Shown in pieces: positions 1-6,388 of a DNA stretch of 33,855 nt. The stretch is from positions 1 to 33,855 of the forward strand of contig JAECRO010000031.1 in NCBI GenBank assembly GCA_016000195.1, written 5' to 3'. The position numbers and the translations under genes are program-made. The stretch comes from Burkholderiales bacterium (lineage in GTDB: Bacteria > Pseudomonadota > Gammaproteobacteria > Burkholderiales > Burkholderiaceae_C). How positions within the stretch are numbered: position 1 is the first letter of the stretch; each line of letters opens with the position of its first letter. The notes beneath the pieces are model-generated. The model made no database searches and was not told the origin of the DNA. It worked only from the letters and a program-made list of their open reading frames with translations.

Positions 1-51
1 ATTAAATAGCAATCAGAGCACTACTCTTGCAAGCCAGGGCGATTTCGCTCT
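1..51 (-). repeat. Left arm of 51-base inverted repeat (3'-end associated element)
   Basis: Bases 1-51 match the reverse complement of 33804-33854 at 50 of 51 positions; the only difference is base 23 (A here, C in the other copy when read in this direction). Read on the minus strand it begins 21 bases after the stop codon of the gene remnant at 73-243, just as the other copy begins 13 bases after the minE stop. It can fold into two consecutive hairpins, one around GCGAAATCGC and one around AGAG/CTCT. The outer end (ATTAAATAGCAATC) resembles the arms of the dispersed repeats elsewhere in the window, so the true element probably continues beyond base 1. Confidence 0.85.
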
Positions 52-72
52 AGGGCTCAGGCCTCCAGGCGC

Positions 73-243
73 TTACTTCTTGCCGCGAATCCGGGCCAGT
101 TCGGCCTGCGTGGCGTTCCAGGTGTCCATGCCGACTTCGGTGCCGATTTCGGCATACGCTTGAATTGAACGCAACGCCGCGGCCTCGCCCTGCGTCGATC
201 TGGGCTGCGCGCTGGTGGTGCGGGCGAGCACCTGAAACGGTGA
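73..243 (-). pseudogene. 3' remnant of an unidentified gene
   Basis: On the minus strand an open frame ends at TAA (75..73). The encoded C-terminus contains YAEIGTEVGMDTWNATQAEL and ends in ARIRGKK; it has coding-like composition and is probably helical. The frame runs straight into the dispersed repeat at 244-366 and reaches a TGA about 50 bases into it without any ATG, GTG or TTG start. I therefore read it as the last roughly 57 codons of a gene whose 5' part was lost or replaced by the repeat. I do not recognise the family and assign no function. If the window is an assembly fragment, the rest of the gene could lie elsewhere in the genome. Confidence 0.45.
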
Positions 244-366
244 GATTGCTATTGAAATAATAGCTGCTTGCGCCCGTATTGATTGCGCAAATCACGTATT
301 TGGCAAAATATGCCTTTTGCGCAGTCGGCATAAGCGCAAGAAGCTATTTTATTCATAGCAACAATC
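244..366. repeat. Dispersed palindromic intergenic repeat, copy 1 (fullest)
   Basis: The left arm 244-273 (GATTGCTATTGAAATAATAG followed by CTGCTTGCGC) pairs with the right arm 334-366, whose reverse complement reads TTGCTATGAATAAAATAGCT then TCTTGCGC. A second nested inverted repeat (TTGCGCAAA about 283-291 against TTTTGCGCA about 315-323) lies inside. Much more AT-rich than its surroundings and without coding potential. Related shorter copies occur at 10095-10163, 20300-20372, 23290-23344 and 30156-30228, and the two window ends carry a similar arm. Confidence 0.8.
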
Positions 367-388
367 AGTCGGCTGGCCCGCCGCCAGA

Positions 389-3079
389 TCACAGCGTATG
401 CGTCACCAGCTTGAAGTCCGGGTCTTCGGCAAACGATTTGATGGTGTAGCCCAGGCTTTTCATGAGCTTGAGCATGCCCGGATTCTGCGTCAGCACCAGG
501 CCCTCGATCTCGCTCAGGCCTTTTTCACGCGCCACGTCCATGATGCTGAGCATCAGCCGTGAACCCAGGCCCTTGCCGCTGAAGTCGTCGGCCACCACCA
601 GCGCGAACTCGCAGCTCGACTGGTCGGGGTTGGTGACGTAGCGCGACACGCCCACGATGCGCTCGGTTTCGGGCATCTCGCCATTGGCGCCGGTGCGGCG
701 CTCCCTGAACACGGCGACCAGCGCCATTTCACGGTCGTAGTCGATCAGCGTGAAGCGCGCCAGCATGCTGGGCGGCAGCTCGACGATGGACGAGATGAAG
801 CGGAAGTAACGGCTTTCGGGCGACAGGTGCGTCATCATTTCCTGCAGCATGCTGGCGTCGTCCGGGTGGATGGGGCGCACGGTGTATTCGCCGCCGCCGC
901 GCAGCGGCCAGACCTGCTCGTAGCGCGCCGGGTAGGGCAGGATGGACAGGTGGCTGTAGGTGTTGGCGCGCCCGCTGATGGCCTGCGGCGCGTTGTTGAT
1001 CACGATGCGCGCATCGACCGCCACCGCGCCGGACTCATCGACGATGATGGGGTTGATGTCCATCTCGCGCAGCTGGGGCAGCTCGCAGACCATTTCCGAG
1101 ACGCGCAGCAATATCCGCTCCAGCGCATTCATGTTGACCGGGCTGGCGCCGCGCCAGGCGCCCAGGGTTTCGGCCACGCGCGAGCGCGCAATCAGGTGGC
1201 GCGCCAGGAACTGGTTGAGCGGCGGCAACTCCATCGCCCGGTCGTCGATCAGCTCGATCATGGTGCCGCCCGCGCCGAAGGCAATCACCGGGCCGAAGGG
1301 GTCGTCCGTGACCAGCCCGACGCAGACCTCGCGGCCGCGCCTGGCGCGCGCCATGGTCTGCACCGTGACGCCGTTGATGCGCGCATTGGGCTTGAGGCGG
1401 GCCACGGTCTGCATCATCTCGGTGAAGGTGTCGCGCACGCCGGTGGCGTTCAGGATGTTCAGCGCCACGCCCTCGACATCGGACTTGTGGCTGATGTCGG
1501 GCGAGTCGATCTTCAGCGCCACCGGAAAGCCGAGCTGCGTGGCGATCATCATGGCCTCGTTGGCGGTGCGCGCCAGAATGGTCTGCGTGACCGGGATGTG
1601 AAAGGCCGACAGCAGCGTCTTGGACTCCATCTCGGTCAGCACCTTGCGGCGCTCGGCCAGCACGTTCTCGATGATCAGGCGCGCGCCCTCGATGTCGGGC
1701 TTGGCCAGCGTCGAGAGCGGCGGCGGGGTTTGCTGGAGCAGTTGCTGGTTCTGGTAGAACGAGGCAATGTTGCCGAAGGCGCCGACCGCCGCCTCGGGCG
1801 TGCGAAAGCTCGGAATCGCCGCTTCGTTCAGGATGCCGCGCCCCGTGACCACCGAGGCATCGCCCATCCAGCACGACAGCAGCGGCTTGCCCATGCTGCG
1901 CTTGACCTCGGCCAGCGCGCGCGCCACCAGGGAAGCATCGACGCCTTCCTTGGGCGAGAAAATCGCCAGCACGCCGTCGATCTGCCGGTCCTTGCCCGCC
2001 GCCTCGATGGCGGCCCTGTAATGCTCGGGCGTGGCTTCTTCCGACAGGTCGATCAGGTCGGACAGGGACGCCAGCTCGGGCAGCAGCGGCTTGAGGGCGC
2101 TGGACGATTCGGGCGAGAGCTTGCCCAGCTCCAGATGGATTTCATTCACCCAGTCAGCGGCCAGCACGCCCGGCCCGCCGCCGTTGGTGACGATGGCCAG
2201 CCGGTTGCCGACCGGGCGGTAGCGCGAGGCCAGGCATTTGGCGGCCGAAAAAAGCTGGACAAAGGAGCGCACGCGCACCGCGCCGGCGCGGCGCAGGGCG
2301 GCATCGAACACATCGTCGCTGCCGACGATGGCGCCGCTGTGGGTCTGCGCCGCCTCGTTGCCGGCCGGCCGGCGGCCGGCCTTGAGCACCACCACCGGCT
2401 TGGCGTTGGCCGCCGAGCGCAGTGCGCTCATGAAGCGGCGCGCGCTGGAGATGCCTTCGAGGTAGATGACGATGCTCTGGGTGTGCCGGTCATTGGCCAG
2501 GAAATCGAGCACCTGGGCAATATCGACCGAGGTGTTCGGCCCCAGCGACACCACCGATGAAAAGCCGACGCCGTTCTTGCTGGCCCAGTCAAGGATGGAG
2601 GCGGTCAGCGCGCCGGACTGCGACACCAGCGCCAGCGAGCCCGGCTTGGCCATCGGCCCGGCGGTGCTTGCATTGAGCTGCAGGTGCGGGCGCTGCAGGC
2701 CCAGGCCGTTCGGCCCCATCAGGAAAACGCCCTCGCGGCGCGCAATCTTCTTGAGTTCGGCGGCATGGTCGGCGTTGATGCCGCTGGTGATCACCAGCGC
2801 CGCGCGGCAGGTCATGCGCCCGGCAATCTCCAGCGCGGCGGCCACTTCCTGCGGCGGCAGCGCAATGATGGCCAGGTCGGCGCCGGTCTGCGCCAGCTCG
2901 GCCAGCGTGCCGGTGGTGTGGATGTCCAGAAACTGCAGCGTGCCGGTGTATTTCTGGGCACGCAGCGCCTGGTGCAGCACCTTGGCGCGCGCTGTCAGGC
3001 TGTCCGGGTCGTCGGCCTGGCCGGCAAACACAACGATGGACTGGGGGGCAAAAAGCGGGGTGAGGTAATGTTTGTCCAT
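389..3079 (-). CDS. Protein acetyltransferase, acyl-CoA synthetase (NDP-forming)-like fused to GNAT domain (Pat/PatZ type)
   Basis: 896 residues. The order is an N-terminal CoA-binding domain (about 1-135), a succinyl-CoA-ligase-like region (about 140-460, with SQSGAL and GGGPGVLAAD), an ATP-grasp domain (about 480-700, with VALKIDSPDISHKSDVEGV and GAGGTMIEL) and a C-terminal GNAT domain (about 735-896, CoA-binding loop around GKGLGSRL). Known members of this architecture (Pat, PatZ/YfiQ) acetylate lysines, notably of acetyl-CoA synthetase. His247 in QTHSGAIVGSDD sits where succinyl-CoA synthetase has its phosphohistidine (GHAGAI), so ligase chemistry may be retained; this is inference. The ATG start gives the usual family beginning (MDKHYLTPLFAP), but the upstream bases are pyrimidine-rich with no Shine-Dalgarno sequence. 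The stop of the deacetylase gene lies 15 bases upstream, so translational coupling is likely. Confidence 0.9.
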   Translation of the reverse strand: MDKHYLTPLFAPQSIVVFAGQADDPDSLTARAKVLHQALRAQKYTGTLQFLDIHTTGTLAELAQTGADLAIIALPPQEVAAALEIAGRMTCRAALVITSGINADHAAELKKIARREGVFLMGPNGLGLQRPHLQLNASTAGPMAKPGSLALVSQSGALTASILDWASKNGVGFSSVVSLGPNTSVDIAQVLDFLANDRHTQSIVIYLEGISSARRFMSALRSAANAKPVVVLKAGRRPAGNEAAQTHSGAIVGSDDVFDAALRRAGAVRVRSFVQLFSAAKCLASRYRPVGNRLAIVTNGGGPGVLAADWVNEIHLELGKLSPESSSALKPLLPELASLSDLIDLSEEATPEHYRAAIEAAGKDRQIDGVLAIFSPKEGVDASLVARALAEVKRSMGKPLLSCWMGDASVVTGRGILNEAAIPSFRTPEAAVGAFGNIASFYQNQQLLQQTPPPLSTLAKPDIEGARLIIENVLAERRKVLTEMESKTLLSAFHIPVTQTILARTANEAMMIATQLGFPVALKIDSPDISHKSDVEGVALNILNATGVRDTFTEMMQTVARLKPNARINGVTVQTMARARRGREVCVGLVTDDPFGPVIAFGAGGTMIELIDDRAMELPPLNQFLARHLIARSRVAETLGAWRGASPVNMNALERILLRVSEMVCELPQLREMDINPIIVDESGAVAVDARIVINNAPQAISGRANTYSHLSILPYPARYEQVWPLRGGGEYTVRPIHPDDASMLQEMMTHLSPESRYFRFISSIVELPPSMLARFTLIDYDREMALVAVFRERRTGANGEMPETERIVGVSRYVTNPDQSSCEFALVVADDFSGKGLGSRLMLSIMDVAREKGLSEIEGLVLTQNPGMLKLMKSLGYTIKSFAEDPDFKLVTHTL

Positions 3080-3094
3080 AAGGGAAAGAGGTGT

Positions 3095-4021
3095 TCAGTC
3101 AGCGCCAATCAGCACCTTGACATGCGCGGCCACACTGCGCGCGAGCGGATTCATGACGTAGCCGCCTTCCAGGCAGGAGATGACGCGGCCCCGGCAATGG
3201 CGCCCGGCCACCGCCATGATCTGTTTCGTGACCCATTCGTAGTCGGCCTCGACCAGCGCCAGGTTGCCCATGTCGTCCTCGCGGTGGCCGTCGAAGCCGG
3301 CTGACACATAGATCAGCTCGGGCTTGAAGGCTTCCAGCGCGGGCAGCCATTGGCTGGTGACGGCTTCGCGGAACTTGTCGCTGCCCGAGCGCGAAGGCAG
3401 GCCGACGTTGACCATGTTGGGCCCGGTGGCGTTTTCGCCGGTGAAGGGGTAGATGCCCATCTCGAAAATCGAGCACATCAGCACGCGCTCGTCGCCGCGA
3501 AAGATGTCTTCGCTGCCGTTGCCGTGGTGAACGTCGAAATCAATCAGTGCCACGCGCTGCACGTCGTAATGGGTCAGCGCATGGCGTATGCCCACGGCCA
3601 CGTTGTTGAAAAAGCAAAACCCCATGGCCTTGTCCCGCTCCGCATGGTGGCCGGGCGGGCGCACGCAGCAAAAAGCGCTGGGCGCTTCGCCGGTCAGCAC
3701 CAGGTCGGTGGCCAGCACCGCCGAGCCGGCTGCGCGCAATGCCGCCCGCACGGTGAACGGGTTCATGTCGGTGTCGGGATCGACCTTGTGATAACCCTCC
3801 GTGGGCGAGGCCGCCATGAGCTCGCTCACGTACAGCGAGGAATGCGCATGGGCCAGCTGCTCTGGCGTAGCCAGCGGCGCATCGTAGGGATGCATGTAGT
3901 CGAGCAGGCCCTTGACCAGCAGCATGTCGTTGATGGCACCCAGCCGCTCGGGGCATTCGGGATGGTGGGCACCCATTTCGTGGCGGGCGCAGTCGGCGTG
4001 GGTGATGTAGGCGGGCAGCAA
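3095..4021 (-). CDS. Histone deacetylase family protein (AcuC-like deacetylase)
   Basis: 308 residues, one arginase/deacetylase-fold domain. The expected Zn-dependent deacetylase residues are visible: the His pair H125-H126 in RPPGHHAE, metal ligands D163 and H165 in DFDVHHGNG, D244 in SAGFDGH, and the transition-state Tyr288 in EGGY. Bacterial members deacetylate acetyl-lysine, acetylpolyamines or related amides; the substrate cannot be fixed from sequence. The start is TTG at 4021, chosen because AAGGAGA lies about 7 bases upstream and no better ATG is present near the conserved N-terminus. Its stop is 15 bases before the acetyltransferase gene, so the two probably form one transcript. That pairing recalls the acuA/acuC acetylation-deacetylation genes of Bacillus and suggests opposing roles on one target. 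Confidence 0.9.
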   Translation of the reverse strand: MLPAYITHADCARHEMGAHHPECPERLGAINDMLLVKGLLDYMHPYDAPLATPEQLAHAHSSLYVSELMAASPTEGYHKVDPDTDMNPFTVRAALRAAGSAVLATDLVLTGEAPSAFCCVRPPGHHAERDKAMGFCFFNNVAVGIRHALTHYDVQRVALIDFDVHHGNGSEDIFRGDERVLMCSIFEMGIYPFTGENATGPNMVNVGLPSRSGSDKFREAVTSQWLPALEAFKPELIYVSAGFDGHREDDMGNLALVEADYEWVTKQIMAVAGRHCRGRVISCLEGGYVMNPLARSVAAHVKVLIGAD

Positions 4022-4169
4022 AATTTGTCTCCTTCGGTGCGCTCTGGCGACTGCGGCCGGATGCGGTTTTTCAGTCTAGCCCGACCCGGTTGAGCCGTCT
4101 TGATGTAAAGCAATCGTTACAGCCAAGCCCGACGCGGCGCCGAGGGTTTTCCAAGGCTGAATTGCCTAT

Positions 4170-4211
4170 AAAAAAGCGCCTCAAGCCCATGTTTAACGGG
4201 CGAGAGGCGCT
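4170..4211 (-). terminator. Rho-independent terminator after the thiolase gene
   Basis: Read on the minus strand, AGCGCCTC (4211-4204) pairs with GAGGCGCT (4182-4175), with an inner GCCC/GGGC stem, and is followed immediately by a run of six T (4175-4170). It lies about 35 bases past the thiolase stop codon at 4247. It separates the thiolase transcript from the deacetylase-acetyltransferase pair. Confidence 0.85.
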
Positions 4212-4246
4212 ATGACTAGCGTAGCGTTATAGCCTGAGTCGCTAAA

Positions 4247-5431
4247 TCACATGCGCTCGAAGATCGCCGCAATGCCCTGTCCGCCGCCGATGCACATCGT
4301 CACCAGCGCGTAGCGGCCCTGGATGCGCTGCAGTTCGTACAGCGCCTTGACGGTGATCAGGGCGCCGGTCGCGCCAATCGGGTGGCCGAGCGAGATGCCC
4401 GAGCCGTTCGGGTTGACCTTGGCCGGGTCCAGCCCGAGGTCGCGGCTGACGGCGCAGGCCTGCGCGGCAAAGGCTTCGTTGGCCTCGATCACGTCCAGGT
4501 CGCTGACCGTGAGGCCGGCTTTCTTCAGCGCCATCTGCGTGGCGGGCACCGGGCCGATGCCCATGTATTTCGGGTCCACGCCGGCGTGCGCGTAGGCCAC
4601 CAGGCGGGCCAGTGGCTTCAGGCCGCGCGCTTCGGCCACGCCGGCTTCCATCAGCACCACGGCGGCGGCTGCGTCGTTGATGCCCGAGGCATTGCCGGCC
4701 GTCACCGTGCCGTTTTCCTTGATGAACACGGGTTTCAGCTTGGCCATGTCGGCCAGCGTGCAGTTGGGGCGGAAATGCTCGTCGGTGTCATAGGCGACCT
4801 CGCCCTTGCGGCTCTTGAGCATGACCGGGACGATCTGGTCCTTGAAGTAGCCGGCTTCAAGGGCTTTCTGGGCGCGGTTGTGGCTTTGCACGGCCAGCGC
4901 ATCCTGCTCTTCGCGGGTGATGCCCCACTTGGCGGCGATGTTCTCGGCCGTCACGCCCATGTGGACGGTATGAAACGGGTCATGCAGCGCGCCGACCACC
5001 ATGTCGATCATCTTGCTGTCGCCCATGCGCGCGCCAAAGCGGGTGGACAGGCTGGCGTAGGGGCCGCGGCTCATGTTCTCGGCGCCGCCGCCGATGGCGA
5101 TGTCCGCGTCGCCCAGCAAAATGCTCTGGCTGGCCGAGATGATGGCCTGCAGGCCGGAGCCGCACAGGCGGTTGACGTTGAAGGCCGGCGTGCCTTCGGC
5201 GCAGCCGCCGTTGACGGCCGCCACGCGCGACAGGTACATGTCCCTGGGTTCGGTGTTGACCACATGGCCGAACACCACATGGCCGACATCCTTGCCTTCG
5301 ACGCCGGCACGCGCCAGCGATTCGCGAACCACCAGCGCAGCCAGTTCGGTGGGCGGCGTGTCCTTCAGGCTGCCGCCAAAGGTTCCAATGGCGGTGCGCA
5401 CACCGCTGACAACGACTACTTCACGGGTCAT
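4247..5431 (-). CDS. Acetyl-CoA C-acetyltransferase (thiolase, PhaA/AtoB/BktB family)
   Basis: 394 residues, full length for a biosynthetic or degradative thiolase. It condenses two acetyl-CoA to acetoacetyl-CoA or cleaves 3-ketoacyl-CoA. Visible active-site elements are the nucleophilic Cys90 in NRLCGSGLQA, NEAFAAQA, His350 in GHPIGATGA and the second Cys380 in CIGGGQG. The ATG at 5431 has AGGAG (AGGAGATATTC) at good spacing. It stands alone as a minus-strand unit ending at the terminator at 4170-4211. Whether it serves polyhydroxyalkanoate synthesis (PhaA/BktB) or fatty-acid and ketone degradation cannot be told here, so no gene symbol is given. Confidence 0.93.
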   Translation of the reverse strand: MTREVVVVSGVRTAIGTFGGSLKDTPPTELAALVVRESLARAGVEGKDVGHVVFGHVVNTEPRDMYLSRVAAVNGGCAEGTPAFNVNRLCGSGLQAIISASQSILLGDADIAIGGGAENMSRGPYASLSTRFGARMGDSKMIDMVVGALHDPFHTVHMGVTAENIAAKWGITREEQDALAVQSHNRAQKALEAGYFKDQIVPVMLKSRKGEVAYDTDEHFRPNCTLADMAKLKPVFIKENGTVTAGNASGINDAAAAVVLMEAGVAEARGLKPLARLVAYAHAGVDPKYMGIGPVPATQMALKKAGLTVSDLDVIEANEAFAAQACAVSRDLGLDPAKVNPNGSGISLGHPIGATGALITVKALYELQRIQGRYALVTMCIGGGQGIAAIFERM

Positions 5432-5578
5432 GAATATCTCCTGAGTTTTAAAAACAGCTTGAAGTGTGGCCCGGTTTGACTACGCCCGGCTGACACGATG
5501 GAGGCCAGAATCAGTATGACACGCCCCAAGCGCGAGCTGCCCGCCGTGCTTGATTTTCATCATCCGAAGGGTAACTAC

Positions 5579-5599
5579 CCGGGGGATTTTAACCCCCGG
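5579..5599. repeat. Short GC hairpin between thiolase and antitoxin genes
   Basis: CCGGGGG (5579-5585) and CCCCCGG (5593-5599) form a perfect 7-bp stem around the 7-base loop ATTTTAA, in the region between the divergent thiolase and toxin-antitoxin genes. There is no T run on either side, so it is not a classical terminator; it could affect the thiolase leader. Confidence 0.5.
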
Positions 5600-5653
5600 C
5601 AGTGGCGCAGCAAGCGCTTGCCGGCCAGGCCAGAAAAGGCCTGCAGCGCGGCA

Positions 5654-5699
5654 TTGAAAAAGAAAACCCATAAAATGTACAAAATTTTTATTTTGTACA
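5654..5699 (+). promoter_or_regulatory. Probable promoter and autoregulatory operator of the toxin-antitoxin pair
   Basis: A perfect 10-bp inverted repeat, TGTACAAAAT (5676-5685) and ATTTTGTACA (5690-5699) with a 4-base spacer, ends 8 bases before the antitoxin ATG. A possible -35 (TTGAAA, 5654-5659) and -10 (TACAAA, 5678-5683, spacer 18) would put the palindrome over the -10. Antitoxins of the Phd family normally repress their own promoter through such palindromes. The repeat is seen directly; its role is inference. Confidence 0.7.
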
Positions 5700-5707
5700 A
5701 ATCACGC

Positions 5708-5953
5708 ATGCATACCATTTCTTTAAGTGAATTCCGCGCCAATGCGTCGGCCATGATCGACCGGGTCGAGCAGGGCGAAACCGTGCGCATCTTGCGGCAT
5801 GGCAAACCGGTCGCCGAACTGGTAGGCGTCAAGCCCGACCTGTCGGCCCGGGTACCCAGCTACAAGCGTCCGTTTGAGCCTCTGCTGCAATTGCCGCCAG
5901 GGTATTCGGCGGTGAAGGCGCTGCTGGACGAGCGCGACAGCGCGCCGTGGTGA
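5708..5953 (+). CDS. Antitoxin of the Phd/YefM (VapB-like) family
   Basis: 81 residues from the ATG at 5708. The N-terminus (MHTISLSEFRANASAMIDRV) and the following EQGETVRILRHGKPVAELVG match the Phd/YefM DNA-binding fold. The C-terminal part (PFEPLLQLPPGYSAVKALLD) should be the toxin-binding tail. The frame stays open upstream to 5498, but that extension would run through the operator palindrome and has no family similarity, so the ATG at 5708 is preferred. It is followed by the toxin gene after a 12-base gap, the usual antitoxin-first arrangement. Confidence 0.88.
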   Translation: MHTISLSEFRANASAMIDRVEQGETVRILRHGKPVAELVGVKPDLSARVPSYKRPFEPLLQLPPGYSAVKALLDERDSAPW

Positions 5954-5965
5954 AAAGCCTGAGCC

Positions 5966-6388
5966 ATGAAGATTCTTTTTGACACCTCGGCTCTGCTCAA
6001 GCGCTATTTGCCTGAACGCGGGCGTGAAGCCGTTCTGGCGCTGGTGGCCCAGGCCATGCCGATGGTTGCCGCACCGCATTGCAAGCTGGAGCTTTACGCG
6101 GCGCTGAACCGCGTGCGGCGCGAAACCCGGGCCAGCGAAACGTCCTACCGCGACACCTGCGCCGAAGTGGAGCGCAATTTTGACGAAATGCAGGTCGTGC
6201 CGCTGTCCGCCAGCGTCGAGCGTTCTGCTATTCGCGCACTGGAGGCCAGCACCCTGCGCGGCATGGATGCGCTGCATGTGGGCGCCGCCCTGGCGGCAGG
6301 TGTGGACTTGTTCGTGACGGCGGATGTTCGCCAGTTCAACAGCGCGCAAGCGCTTGGCCTGAATGCCACTTTATTGAAGGATGCGTGA
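5966..6388 (+). CDS. PIN-domain toxin, VapC family ribonuclease
   Basis: 140 residues, a single PIN domain. The acidic metal-binding residues are all present: D6 ([12 protein letters not shown]), E42 (CKLELYAAL), D101 ([11 protein letters not shown]) and D120 (VTADVRQF). VapC toxins are Mg-dependent ribonucleases that typically cut tRNA or rRNA. The gene forms a pair with the antitoxin just upstream. Its TGA stop (6386-6388) shares the A with the ATG of mnmG (TGATG), so toxin and tRNA-modification gene are likely on one transcript and translationally coupled. All catalytic residues are intact, so I expect an active toxin. The RNA target is unknown. Confidence 0.88.
   Translation: MKILFDTSALLKRYLPERGREAVLALVAQAMPMVAAPHCKLELYAALNRVRRETRASETSYRDTCAEVERNFDEMQVVPLSASVERSAIRALEASTLRGMDALHVGAALAAGVDLFVTADVRQFNSAQALGLNATLLKDA

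Noticed and set aside
827..2560. Long plus-strand open frame (577 codons) opposite the acetyltransferase gene
   Set aside because: It is antisense to a gene with clear domains. Its composition (Arg, Gly, His, Ala rich) is typical of antisense frames in GC-rich DNA, and it has no recognisable motif.
5498..5707. N-terminal extension of the antitoxin frame
   Set aside because: The extension passes through the operator palindrome and the likely promoter; antitoxin similarity starts exactly at the ATG at 5708.
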